DNA from: Natronospira proteinivora
Lineage (GTDB): Bacteria > Pseudomonadota > Gammaproteobacteria > Natronospirales > Natronospiraceae
Assembly: GCF_024170465.1 (NCBI RefSeq)
Contig: NZ_JALJYF010000001.1
Span: 1,302,001-1,366,000 of the forward strand
DNA length: 64,000 nt
Direction of reading: 5' to 3'
A model generated the notes under the pieces. That model did no database searches. It had not been told where the DNA came from and saw only the letters and a program-made list of their open reading frames with translations. Positions within the stretch are counted from its first letter, which is position 1. Every line of letters begins with the position of its first letter. Shown here one piece after another: positions 8,393-16,737 of this stretch. The translations under genes were made by a program, and so were the position numbers.

Positions 8393-10132
8393 ATGAAACA
8401 CCCACTGCCATTGCCCGCCCTGGCCCTGTCCGTATTGACCCTACCCGTATTGGCATTGGCCCTTGTGGCCTGTGACCCGGGAGATGAACGCGCGCAAACC
8501 CCGCAGGCGGACCTGTTGATTCATGGCGCACCGGTCTGGTCGGCGGACATGGAAGGCGAAGCCGATGCCGTGGCGGTGCGGGGTGAGCGCATTCTGGCGG
8601 TGGGTCAGTACGAGGAGCTCAAAGCGCATCGGGGCGACGACACCCGGGTGATCGAGGTGGACGGCGGGCGCATCGTGCCCGGCTTTATCGATAACCATAC
8701 CCATTTCAATCGGGCCGGCGAGCTGTTGCTAGGCATCAACCTGCTGTCGGTGGCCGATGATGAAGGCTTACGGCGCGAACTCAGCGCCGCCCACGAACGC
8801 ATGCCAGAGGAAAGCTGGATTACTGGCGGCCTGTGGGGGGCCTATGAGGCCTGGGAGCATGGAGACGGCCAGGGCGACGCCGAGGCCCCGGCGGATGCCT
8901 ACGACCCCGACGGTGAAATCCTCGAAGACATTGCCGGCGACCGCCCGGTGCTGCTCTGGAACTGGGATGAAAGCCTGTGGCTGGCGAGCCGCTCGGCCCT
9001 GGCCCATGCTGACTTCGACTGCGAGCAGGACGGCGTGGAATGCCGGGATGGGGAACCCACCGGCCGACTGGACGCAGAGGCGGGCGAGGCCCTGCGCGAG
9101 ACCGTGCCGGACAAACCCTTTGAGCAACGCATCGCCGAGGCCGAAAAAGCCCTTGAGCGGCTGCGTGAACAGGGCGTGACCACCATCCACGACATCACCA
9201 CGCCCGAACAGATGCAGGTCTTCCAGCATCTGCACCGGGAGGGCCGGCTCACCACCCGGGTCTACGCCCGCCCCACCCTGGACCGCTGGGAAGCGCTGGC
9301 CGAGGTGGGCATCACCCACGGCTTCGGTGACCCCATGCTCCAGATCGGCGGCCTCAAGGGTTTTGTCGACGGCATCATGGGTAATTCCACCGCCCGCTTC
9401 TACGAGCCCTACGAGCACATCGATTCCCGCGGCCAGTGGCGGGACATGATGTCTCCCGAGGGCAACATGCTGGAGTTACTCAAAGGGGCTGATGCCGCCG
9501 GCCACTGGCCCCAGGTCCATGCTATCGGTGACGAGGCCATCGACCACCTGCTGGATCTCTACGAGGAAATGATCGAGGCCAACGGCCCGGCCGACCGCCG
9601 CCTCCGGGTGATCCACACCCAGGTCCTGCGTGATGCCTCGGTCGCCGAGCGCATGGCCGACATGGACCTGATCGCCGAAATGCAGCCCTTCCACGCCATC
9701 GACGACATGCGCTGGATGGAAGAACGCATCGCTGACCGCTCCCGCTGGGCCTATGCCTTCCGCACCCTGCACGAGGCCGGCGTCATGCTCAGCTTCGGCA
9801 GCGACTGGCCCGGTACGAATGCCTCCTGGTACCCGGCCAACCCCATGCAGGGCATTTACGCCGCCGTGGTCCGCAAGACCCTGGACGGCGAGCCGGAAGG
9901 CGGCTGGTTTCCCGAGGAACGGATCGACCTGGAAACAGCACTTGAAGCCTACACCGCCAACAACGCCTATGCCGAAGGCAATGAAGACAAGAAGGGCCGC
10001 CTGGAGCCCGGCATGCTCTCCGACATCGTGGTGCTGGACCAGGACCCCTTCGAAGTGGACGACAGGGTGCTCAAGGATATCGATGTAAATCTGACCGTGG
10101 TTAACGGTGAGGTGGTCTTTCAGCGGGAATAG
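8393..10132 (+). CDS. Lipoprotein amidohydrolase of the YtcJ type (Amidohydrolase_3)
   Basis: A 579-residue protein with a lipobox signal peptide (LALVAC, Cys about residue 27). The amidohydrolase body carries the first metal motif GFIDNHTHF, a long insert typical of Amidohydrolase_3 (IVPGFID through SDWPGTNASWYPANP), a central metal histidine in VHAIGDEAIDHLL, and the closing motif KGRLEPGMLSDIVVLDQDPF. By family knowledge such metal-dependent enzymes hydrolyse amide bonds of small molecules; the substrate is unknown. The lipid anchor places it at the outer or inner membrane facing the periplasm. It is a single-gene unit with Asp/Glu-rich composition like the neighbouring core genes. Confidence 0.9.
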   Translation: MKHPLPLPALALSVLTLPVLALALVACDPGDERAQTPQADLLIHGAPVWSADMEGEADAVAVRGERILAVGQYEELKAHRGDDTRVIEVDGGRIVPGFIDNHTHFNRAGELLLGINLLSVADDEGLRRELSAAHERMPEESWITGGLWGAYEAWEHGDGQGDAEAPADAYDPDGEILEDIAGDRPVLLWNWDESLWLASRSALAHADFDCEQDGVECRDGEPTGRLDAEAGEALRETVPDKPFEQRIAEAEKALERLREQGVTTIHDITTPEQMQVFQHLHREGRLTTRVYARPTLDRWEALAEVGITHGFGDPMLQIGGLKGFVDGIMGNSTARFYEPYEHIDSRGQWRDMMSPEGNMLELLKGADAAGHWPQVHAIGDEAIDHLLDLYEEMIEANGPADRRLRVIHTQVLRDASVAERMADMDLIAEMQPFHAIDDMRWMEERIADRSRWAYAFRTLHEAGVMLSFGSDWPGTNASWYPANPMQGIYAAVVRKTLDGEPEGGWFPEERIDLETALEAYTANNAYAEGNEDKKGRLEPGMLSDIVVLDQDPFEVDDRVLKDIDVNLTVVNGEVVFQRE

Positions 10133-10163
10133 GCTGGCCGTTAAAGCAATACTGAAACGTCCG

Positions 10164-10200
10164 GCGGCCGAACCAATCTTGGAGGTGGGTGTCTTTGCTC
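10164..10200. repeat. Intergenic repeat family, fragment E
   Basis: A short 3' fragment of the repeat: CGGCCGAACCAATC followed by TTGGAGGTGGGTGTCTTTG, corresponding to the GGGAGGTGGGTGTCC end of copies C and D. It sits between the amidohydrolase gene and the end of the AbiE module. Confidence 0.5.
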
Positions 10201-10229
10201 TTGGTTCTTCTTAAGACAATACTCCCCGA

Positions 10230-11108
10230 TCACCCATCCCATGGCAGAGAGGAATAGAAATCTCTTACGACACTGAACGCCTCATCAAAATCTGGCAATT
10301 CCCCTTCAACTTCATCCTGAAGCCGCGAATATTCCTTCCGCGATCGCTCGGCTATTTCCGGCTCATCTATGACCTCCCTCGTACACTCGACGCCGCGCGC
10401 ATCGAATTTCTGGCGCATGGCCAAAAGGAGAAGCCTCATATCTTCCTCAGTTGTTAAGTGCCCTTTCCTTATCACCGAGTAAATATCGTATACTTCCTGA
10501 CGACGAATTCGACCTCGCCTCGCTGCAGTTTGCTGAATCAGCGCTCTGTACTTTTCCGCAATTTGATCGTATAGGCTATATGCGATCAGTTGATCTTCGC
10601 CCAAATAAACTTGGGATGCGATGAAAGTGCTCTCATTGAAACTGAGGTCTATAGTTACCGTTCTCGCGCTATCCCTTCCCTGAATCATTCGCGTATATTG
10701 CTTTTCACCTTTGAGGGCGTAACCAACCCGAACTCGTAAGGTAGGAAAGGTCGCATCAGATCTTGGCGGTTTAATGACATGAGACTGAACCCGACAAAGC
10801 ACATCTTCGTCAATACTGCGCCCAGCGTCTAGCGCCGCTACTAGCTCCTTAATCAGCAATTCCACATTCACTTCCTGCAGAGGCTTTTCGGTGGAGAAAT
10901 CCACATCTTTGGTGTGTCGCCCCGTGTCGTAACCAAGAGCGAGCAGTACGCCTCCTTTGATCACCATCTTGCTCTGCAAGGAAGGCGAGCGAGAAATGGA
11001 GACTAGAATCACCCGCATCACACGGCGCACCGCATACTCTGCTGGGTCATCTGCCGCTGAATCTACCCAGCTATCTACATCAACGAGCTTACGCACCACC
11101 TCAGACAT
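10230..11108 (-). CDS. AbiEii-type nucleotidyltransferase toxin
   Basis: About 292 residues from ATG 11108; a longer start at 11141 is possible. The nucleotidyltransferase signature is KGGVLLALGYDTGRHTKDVDFS, with the GG pair and the D-V-D metal-binding aspartates, followed by family blocks such as QLIAYSLYDQIAEKYRALIQQ and RGRIRRQEVYDIY. It is the toxin half of a type IV AbiEi/AbiEii system; by family knowledge the toxin transfers nucleotides to an RNA or other acceptor and blocks phage growth. The start at 11108 overlaps the antitoxin stop by eight bases, which suits translational coupling. Together with its partner it forms a two-gene unit under the palindromic operators at 12027-12184. 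Confidence 0.88.
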   Translation of the reverse strand: MSEVVRKLVDVDSWVDSAADDPAEYAVRRVMRVILVSISRSPSLQSKMVIKGGVLLALGYDTGRHTKDVDFSTEKPLQEVNVELLIKELVAALDAGRSIDEDVLCRVQSHVIKPPRSDATFPTLRVRVGYALKGEKQYTRMIQGRDSARTVTIDLSFNESTFIASQVYLGEDQLIAYSLYDQIAEKYRALIQQTAARRGRIRRQEVYDIYSVIRKGHLTTEEDMRLLLLAMRQKFDARGVECTREVIDEPEIAERSRKEYSRLQDEVEGELPDFDEAFSVVRDFYSSLPWDG

Positions 11109-12018
11109 TGATCGATAACGCCCATCTTCTCGAAAACTCATCCGAGTAGTCGCCAGCCGGATCCAATTTTCTAGATCCGCCTCGAGTCACCTCTGAGGCC
11201 CATTGCTCCAATATCGGATGCCCCTTCAACCCAGGATTCGCTTGCTCTAGCAAATACCCAACTCGCGCCTGCTCAAGCTTGTTTCCATGAGTATGTAGCT
11301 CACTCAAAATCTGCTCGGAATAAGACCCAGCGTGCTCATCAAAAACCTCTATCACATGGTATATTCCGCCGCATCGATCTGGTTCGCGCACCATATCAAG
11401 AAAGCAGCGCCCCACCGTGGCTACTCGTACTTCACCATTTTCAACCCGCTTATAGGCTGCTTGGTAAGCCTGGTCTAGGCGGCTACTAGACCAAACGCTC
11501 AGAGGCCGTTTCCGGAACTTATCCATATTTAACCGATGATAAGCAGGCAACTTCGCATCCTGGTAAACAGACAAAAGGGCCCCCAAAGAATGCTCCAACC
11601 TAGCATTCGACAAAGTTCTCCAGAGTGCTTTCGATGGGCTGGTCAAGAAAATCGTCTTCGGCATCCGGTCCGTCAATCCATGCCAATCCATCGCGCTGAG
11701 ATGGGAAATATAGCTAAATGGATCAAGCGAGCAGACTGCCCGCTCGACCTTCGGAAGGGCCCCAACACCAATCATATAACCGACAACCTTACGACCTTCG
11801 CGGTACCCCTCCAGAGCCCCGAGGGCGATTAGTTCATCTCTGAACTTGCGAAAATCCTTTCGTAATTCCGCACCCTCAATCGCACCGATATCGTCACCGG
11901 CTTGATGTAAACTCTGGACGAAACTGACCGCCAAATCGGCCTCCTGAACCAACGGCCGTTGAAGCAATCTCAGATTGTTTGCGAATTGCCGGAGACGAAT
12001 ACTAGAGAGTCTTGGCAC
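11101..12018 (-). CDS. AbiEi-type antitoxin and autorepressor
   Basis: A 305-residue protein starting at GTG 12018. The N-terminal 90 residues hold the winged-helix region expected of AbiEi, and the C-terminal part holds the antitoxin domain (FSYISHLSAMDWHGLTDRMPKTIFLTSPSK is typical of AbiEi_4/AbiEi domains). There is no clear Shine-Dalgarno site; the predicted leader is only about 34 bases long. It lies directly before abiEii with an eight-base overlap. Family members neutralise the toxin and bind inverted repeats in their own promoter. Two perfect palindromes occur just upstream here, one of them over the core promoter. Confidence 0.88.
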   Translation of the reverse strand: MPRLSSIRLRQFANNLRLLQRPLVQEADLAVSFVQSLHQAGDDIGAIEGAELRKDFRKFRDELIALGALEGYREGRKVVGYMIGVGALPKVERAVCSLDPFSYISHLSAMDWHGLTDRMPKTIFLTSPSKALWRTLSNARLEHSLGALLSVYQDAKLPAYHRLNMDKFRKRPLSVWSSSRLDQAYQAAYKRVENGEVRVATVGRCFLDMVREPDRCGGIYHVIEVFDEHAGSYSEQILSELHTHGNKLEQARVGYLLEQANPGLKGHPILEQWASEVTRGGSRKLDPAGDYSDEFSRRWALSINV

Positions 12019-12026
12019 GGAAAGAC

Positions 12027-12079
12027 GACCCCCATGCGGTGGTTAATGTCCTAAGGACATTAACCACCGCATGGGGGTC
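12027..12079. promoter_or_regulatory. Palindromic operator 1 of the AbiE operon
   Basis: A perfect 26-bp inverted repeat with a one-base centre at 12053. The inner core is TGTCCT-A-AGGACA and the outer part of each arm contains GCGGTGGTTAA. It begins nine bases upstream of the antitoxin GTG and covers the -10 region and predicted start of transcription. Perfect symmetry over 53 bp, together with the AbiEi gene next to it, points to autorepressor binding. A hairpin in the leader is the alternative. Confidence 0.85.
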
Positions 12080-12086
12080 TTGTCAA
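12059..12086 (-). promoter_or_regulatory. Predicted sigma-70 promoter of the AbiE operon
   Basis: Read on the minus strand: a perfect -35 TTGACA (12081-12086), a 16-base spacer and a -10 GTTAAT (12059-12064). Transcription would start near 12052, the centre of operator 1, leaving a leader of about 34 bases. The -10 box lies inside the operator arm, so repressor binding would block RNA polymerase. Confidence 0.65.
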
Positions 12087-12139
12087 GCTCCCTGCAGAAC
12101 ATGAAGGATTTGGCCCGCCAATACATTGACTTTCCCAGA

Positions 12140-12184
12140 AAAACCAGCTAACCTCTGTCCTTAGGACAGAGGTTAGCTGGTTTT
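12140..12184. promoter_or_regulatory. Palindromic operator 2 upstream of the AbiE promoter
   Basis: A second perfect inverted repeat: arms of 22 bp around a single T at 12162. Its centre TGTCCT-T-AGGACA equals that of operator 1 except for the middle base, while the flanking arms (CCAGCTAACCTC) differ. The two centres are 109 bp apart, close to ten helical turns. The shared core is likely what AbiEi reads, with binding at both sites. Distal function is inferred only. Confidence 0.8.
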
Positions 12185-12273
12185 GCTTTGCAATCAAGCG
12201 CTTAGCCGAACTAACCACCGCGCACATAGTGGGCCCGGACCAATCCTACATATCTCATCCTCCGACACCAACA

Positions 12274-12460
12274 AGGTGGTGGCAGAACGATTCCGAAGGT
12301 CATTCCTCAAGGGGATGGTCTTCGCCAGAGCGCTGCCTCCGGAACCCGGCTAGCGAGGAACGACCAACACCTACTCAACTTCCAATACCTGCCGCCGAAG
12401 GCGGCTCACCGCTGACTGGATCAAGCTAGTTAGAGTATTGAGTGTCCTGGCGATTGGGTC
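12274..12460. repeat. Intergenic repeat family, copy B
   Basis: The first part (GGTGGTGGCAGAACGATTCC, then CATTCCTCAAGGGGATGG) matches copy A. The middle (CCCGGCTAGC, then CTGCCGCCGAAGGCGG) matches copy C at 22116-22175, and ACTGGATCAAGCTA matches copy A. It ends with GTGTCCTGGCGATTGG, found in copy D as GTGTCCTGGTGATTGG. It separates the AbiE operators from the Fic gene and holds no gene. Confidence 0.7.
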
Positions 12461-12469
12461 AAAATGTCG

Positions 12470-13924
12470 TTACGTTTCATCAAAAGCGCCTTCGGCTCGC
12501 AGTTGGGCCAGCAGCTCGTCCCAATTGTTCAGCGATAAGTCTGTGGTAATTCGCTGTGCCCGGTCACAGATTGCAATCAGCTCATTGGGGTTTTGATCTC
12601 TGGAAAGCGCTCGCAAGGCCGCGACGTAGCGGTGACGATCGGCAGTGGTGACAATCAGGCGGGCCTGCCCGGCAGCACTTAACTCTGCGTTGGCAGTCAG
12701 CCGGGCCACGCGCCCGTTACCGTCGAGGAAGGGATGGACCTCATTGACGAGGAAGAGAGTAAAGACGGCTCGGGCGAAGGGATTCTCCAGTGAGTCCAGG
12801 TAGTCGTATCCCAGCGCCAGTGATCCCCTGACCAGGGCAGCGTCCATGAATGCATGGGCACCTGTGCTTACAGGTCCGCTCCTGAATTCACCGGGACGCC
12901 ATTCCGGACGTTCCGCCATCAGAACTTGGTGCCGATCTCGAATCAGTGCCTGCAACTCGCGGCTGTCCTTTGGGATCGTGTCGACCAGATTGTGACGGGC
13001 GAGCGAGAATGTGCTGGTGATGTCGTGGCTGTCGGCGGCAGGCCTGCCCGGGATAGGGCCACCCCGGAAGACCAGATCCTGTGCTTCCTCGATCAGGAAG
13101 CGGGTCCCCTCAATGTAGTTCGAGAAGTAGGCTTCAATGAAGGCACGTCGATCGGCCTGGTCGGTGGTCTCCTTCATCGGCCGGGGTGGCACGGTAGTAC
13201 GCCGTAATGCCTGCGCCAAGCGATCGAATCGATCCTCGGCAATCGGACAAACTGGGTGGTCCGCAGCACGTGAGAGTACCGCTGAAGCTGACAGGATCCC
13301 GCGAGATGAGCGATTCCCGACAATGGCGTCAATAATCTCGGCGAGCAATTGAGCTTCGCGCTCCAGCCCCAGCGCTTGACCGAGCCGGCCGGCCTGATTG
13401 CCCAGAGCCTCAAGCGCGCCAAATCCTTCTCGCAAGGCATAACGCTCACAGTGCGCCTGAACCCCTTTTCTGCCGAGTGCCCGGGGAAGCCCTTTTTGAG
13501 CTCGGGTGACGGTAAGGTTTTCGAGGAGCGCCCTAGGCGTTGACGCCCAGTAAAGGTCGCCGACGAAAGGTCTGTCGCCAGGCAGTGCCCCAGGCCCGGG
13601 GGCCAGTCGTACCGTGACGCCAGGTAGCGACACTGATTGGCGGTGTCGAGCACCGACCAGAAATATCTCGCCAGCGTTGACGGGATCGGCTTCCAGCGCT
13701 GAACGGTAGCCCACCACATAGCCCGGGTACTTGTGGGCCAGCACCCGCCAAAGCCTGGGAGAACGCAGGATATCGGCCGGTGGTTGATCGAGGATGGGCG
13801 TATAGATCCCGGGCGCGATACGTTGCAGTTCTCCAGCCTGAGCGGCCCGGCGCAGCCGCTTGTCCTGCGTCGCATCGCCGGTCGCGAAGAGCAGATCACC
13901 GTCTGATGTGTCCATCTTCGTCAT
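12470..13924 (-). CDS. Fic-domain protein with AbiEi-like N-terminal region
   Basis: A 484-residue protein. Residues 395-410 carry the complete Fic motif H397-PFLDGNGR-405, so AMP-transferase or related activity is expected. Residue S268, E272 and G273 form the SxxxEG inhibitory motif, which blocks ATP binding in cis in class II Fic proteins. Residues 20-180 resemble AbiEi-type proteins: a winged-helix start (LRRAAQAGELQRIAPGIYTP) and a body with STPRALLENL. The protein thus joins a possible DNA-binding antitoxin-like module to an autoinhibited Fic enzyme. It stands alone between two repeat copies, with a possible promoter and operator at 13959-14002. Its target cannot be predicted. Confidence 0.92.
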   Translation of the reverse strand: MTKMDTSDGDLLFATGDATQDKRLRRAAQAGELQRIAPGIYTPILDQPPADILRSPRLWRVLAHKYPGYVVGYRSALEADPVNAGEIFLVGARHRQSVSLPGVTVRLAPGPGALPGDRPFVGDLYWASTPRALLENLTVTRAQKGLPRALGRKGVQAHCERYALREGFGALEALGNQAGRLGQALGLEREAQLLAEIIDAIVGNRSSRGILSASAVLSRAADHPVCPIAEDRFDRLAQALRRTTVPPRPMKETTDQADRRAFIEAYFSNYIEGTRFLIEEAQDLVFRGGPIPGRPAADSHDITSTFSLARHNLVDTIPKDSRELQALIRDRHQVLMAERPEWRPGEFRSGPVSTGAHAFMDAALVRGSLALGYDYLDSLENPFARAVFTLFLVNEVHPFLDGNGRVARLTANAELSAAGQARLIVTTADRHRYVAALRALSRDQNPNELIAICDRAQRITTDLSLNNWDELLAQLRAEGAFDET

Positions 13925-13958
13925 TCTTGTGCCCTAAGTGATTGCCAATCTGTCCGGT

Positions 13959-14002
13959 ATTATCCTTTTTCTAGCTAATTAAGTCCACAAACCTCTAATT
14001 AG
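13959..14002 (-). promoter_or_regulatory. Possible promoter and operator of the Fic gene
   Basis: On the minus strand a -35 TGGACT (13982-13987) and a -10 GATAAT (13959-13964) are 17 bases apart. Two copies of CTAATTA (13975-13981 and 13995-14001) flank the -35 box at 20-base spacing, two helical turns. They may be sites for the AbiEi-like N-terminus of the Fic protein; this is inference. Confidence 0.4.
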
Positions 14003-14114
14003 AAGCCTACCCGCTCAAGCAACACGCTAGAACGGCAGCCGATCTCTGAATTTTCGGTGCCAGACCGGATGCGCTATGCTCGGTACCTTTCGTGAATTGC
14101 TGGAGGGCGCCTCA

Positions 14115-16550
14115 ATGAGCGCATTGCGTTGGATGTTTGCTGTGACCTGGCTGGTCGCGATGATCTTCTCGGCCCCGGTATTGGCGGGCGATGCGGACGA
14201 TGCCATGCTGCCGGTGCATTACCAGCCCGACAGCGGCCAAGTGCTGCTGGAAGTACGGGACCTGGATGAGCCGCTGATCTATTCGGTCAATCTCGCCGCC
14301 GGCCTGGGGACCTCCGCCCCCCTGCTCGACCGGGGCCAGATGGGCAACGAGACCCTGGTGCGCTTCAAGCGTCGGGGGGATCGGGTGCTGCTGGTGGACG
14401 AGAATACCGGCCACCGGGCCCTGGGCGACAACGAACACCTACAGCGCTCTGTTGAGCAATCCTTCCCGCGCTCGGTACTGGCCGCCTTCCCGATCGAAGA
14501 GGAACGCGACGGCGCCCTGCTCGTCGATGCCACGGAATTCTTCCTCTCGGATATGTTCGGGATTGCCCAGCGCATCAAGGGCGCCGAGCTCGGCCAACCG
14601 AGCCTGGATTCGGACCGCAGCTACATCGAGCCCGACCACACCGACGCCTTCCCGAAAAACAGCGAGATCCGCTCGGTGCTGACCTTCGCCGTGGATGAGC
14701 CGTCTTCCGAACTGGCTCAGCACGCCCCCGACCCGCGCTCGCTCACCTTCGAGCAGCAGCACAGCTTCCTGCGCCTGCCGGATGACGACTACCAGCCCCG
14801 GGAGTTTCACCCGCGGGCCGGCATCTTCCCGCACGTCTTCTTCGACTTCGCCCAGGGCCATGACAGCGACTACCGCCAGCGCTGGCTGTGGCGCTGGCGC
14901 CTGGTGCCCTCCGACAAGGACGCCTATCTGGCCGGCGAGCTGGTAGAACCGGAAGAGCCCATCGTCTTCTACATGGACCCGGCCATCCCCGAGCCCTACC
15001 GCAGCACCTTCATCGAGGGCAGCCTCTGGTTCAATGAAATGTTCGAGGCGGCCGGCTTCAAGAATGCCCTCCAGATCAAGGACCTGCCCGAGGGCGCCGA
15101 CCCCATGGACATCCGCTACAACATGATCCACTGGGTGCACCGGCGCGAGCGCGGGCCTTCCGTCGGCCCCTCCCACAAGGACCCGCGCACCGGCGAAATC
15201 ATCCACGCCATCGTGCGCATGGACTCCTTCCGCTCGCTGGTCAATCACGACATATGGATGGGCTTCCGTCCGGCCGCCGGCCCCGATGGCCTGGCACAGT
15301 CCAGTGAGGAAATGGCCATGGCCCGGCGCCTGCAGCACACCGCCCACGAACTGGGCCACGCCCTGGGTCTCGCCCACAACTTCATCGCCGCCACCCACGA
15401 CCGGGCCTCGGTGATGGACTACCCCGTGCCCCTGGTGCATCTGGACGAGGACGGCCACCTGGACATCGCCGAGGCCTACGCCCCCGGCCCGGGCCCCCAC
15501 GACAAGCTGGCCATCCGCTACGCCTATACCTGGTTCCCGGACGAAGAAGCCGAGCGCGAGGGCCTGGCCGAAATCATGCGCGAAGCCCAGGAGGACGGGC
15601 TGCGCTTCATCACCGGCGGCGCCGCCCAACCCCACGGTAGTTTCCCCGACGCCAGCGTCTGGGTTGAGGGCAATGACATGCTCACCGCCCTGGACCGCAC
15701 CCTGGGCGTGCGCCAGGCCCTGATCAACGCCTTCGACGAGCGCGCCCTGGACGATGGCGAGCCCTACGCCTTGCTGGACAAGCGCTTTGCCCACGTCTAT
15801 CTCCATCACCGCACCGCACTACAGGGCGCGATCAAGTATCTGGGCGGGATGGAGTTTGCCTATGCACTGAAAGGCGAGGAAGTGGAACCCACCCGGCGCA
15901 TTCCGCCGGAGGAACAAAGCCAGGCCCTCAGTCGCGTCCTCGACACCCTGCAAACCGAGCACCTGCGGGTCCCGGACAACATCGCCGAGCAGATCGCCCC
16001 CACCCCCTTCGGCTGGGACTGGAACGGTGAAGACCGCCTGTTCACACCCAACACCGGCCCGGCCTTCGACCCGCTCTACGCGGCCCACAGCCTGGCCCAG
16101 GAAACCGTGGACGGCCTCCTGCACCCAGAGCGCTTCAATCGCGTGGTCTCCTTCCACGCCCGCAACAACGACTTCCCGGAACCCGGCGCGGTACTGGACC
16201 GCCTGGTGGACACCGCTTTCACGCACAATCCAAATGCCGCCGACAACGATCCCCAAGACCCCCAGGACCCCTACCTGGTCCGCATCGTCCAGCGCGCCGT
16301 GGTGGACGGCCTCCTGGACCTGGCCGGCCACGAGCAGACCGGCAGCGAAGCCCGGGCCCTGACCGAAGCGCGCCTGAAACAACTCAAAGGGGAACTCAAG
16401 GACGGCTGGCTAAGCCTCGGCCGCGACCGCGACCCGGCAACCACCGCCCACCGGGCCACCCTGCGCCGCGACATTCAGCGCTATTTCGAGGGCGACGACG
16501 ACCCGCAGAAGCGACCGCGCCCCGAGCCGATTCCCCTGCCCTGGCCGTAA
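14115..16550 (+). CDS. Secreted zinc-dependent metalloprotease (DUF5117/DUF5118 family)
   Basis: About 811 residues from ATG 14115, which follows GGAGGG and opens a clear signal peptide (MSALRWMFAVTWLVAMIFSA). The zinc motif is HELGHALGLAH, with H411, E412, H415 and the third ligand H421. N-terminal blocks with YSVNLAAGLGTSAPLLDRGQ and VRFKRRGDRVLLV are typical of DUF5118/DUF5117, and the C-terminal half matches the DUF4953-type region found with them. By family knowledge these are large periplasmic or exported proteases of unknown substrate. The gene has high GC and belongs to the core genome rather than to the defence modules around it. A strong terminator follows. Confidence 0.92.
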   Translation: MSALRWMFAVTWLVAMIFSAPVLAGDADDAMLPVHYQPDSGQVLLEVRDLDEPLIYSVNLAAGLGTSAPLLDRGQMGNETLVRFKRRGDRVLLVDENTGHRALGDNEHLQRSVEQSFPRSVLAAFPIEEERDGALLVDATEFFLSDMFGIAQRIKGAELGQPSLDSDRSYIEPDHTDAFPKNSEIRSVLTFAVDEPSSELAQHAPDPRSLTFEQQHSFLRLPDDDYQPREFHPRAGIFPHVFFDFAQGHDSDYRQRWLWRWRLVPSDKDAYLAGELVEPEEPIVFYMDPAIPEPYRSTFIEGSLWFNEMFEAAGFKNALQIKDLPEGADPMDIRYNMIHWVHRRERGPSVGPSHKDPRTGEIIHAIVRMDSFRSLVNHDIWMGFRPAAGPDGLAQSSEEMAMARRLQHTAHELGHALGLAHNFIAATHDRASVMDYPVPLVHLDEDGHLDIAEAYAPGPGPHDKLAIRYAYTWFPDEEAEREGLAEIMREAQEDGLRFITGGAAQPHGSFPDASVWVEGNDMLTALDRTLGVRQALINAFDERALDDGEPYALLDKRFAHVYLHHRTALQGAIKYLGGMEFAYALKGEEVEPTRRIPPEEQSQALSRVLDTLQTEHLRVPDNIAEQIAPTPFGWDWNGEDRLFTPNTGPAFDPLYAAHSLAQETVDGLLHPERFNRVVSFHARNNDFPEPGAVLDRLVDTAFTHNPNAADNDPQDPQDPYLVRIVQRAVVDGLLDLAGHEQTGSEARALTEARLKQLKGELKDGWLSLGRDRDPATTAHRATLRRDIQRYFEGDDDPQKRPRPEPIPLPWP

Positions 16551-16559
16551 CGCAGCGCA

Positions 16560-16600
16560 CCGCGCCGGCGGGCATCAGCCCGTCGGCGCGGCTTTACTTT
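16560..16600 (+). terminator. Rho-independent terminator after the metalloprotease gene
   Basis: A 14-bp GC stem (16560-16573 with 16578-16591, one G-T pair) with loop ATCA, followed by CTTTACTTT. It lies ten bases after the stop codon. Confidence 0.8.
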
Positions 16601-16618
16601 CAGAAGGCCCCAAACCAG

Positions 16619-16735
16619 CCGGCCCAAGCCATCTCATACCCGAAAAGGACCGATTTGGAGCCAGGTAGGGAGGTGGGTGTCCTTGAGGCTCGTGTTCCTG
16701 GGTTCCGTGATTGGTGTCCTGGTGATTGGTGGTGG
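16619..16735. repeat. Intergenic repeat family, copy D
   Basis: CCGGCCCAAGCC and then GGACCGATTTGGAGCC plus TAGGGAGGTGGGTGTCCTTG, matching copies A and C. It continues into GTGTCCTGGTGATTGG, shared with copy B. It separates the metalloprotease terminator from the 3' end of the PIN gene. Confidence 0.7.
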
Positions 16736-16737
16736 GA

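Noticed and set aside
14439-15809. A 456-codon open frame on the minus strand inside the metalloprotease gene
   Set aside because: It is antisense to a gene with intact zinc motif and signal peptide, has low-complexity Val/Gly/Ala composition and no family similarity; such frames arise in GC-rich DNA.
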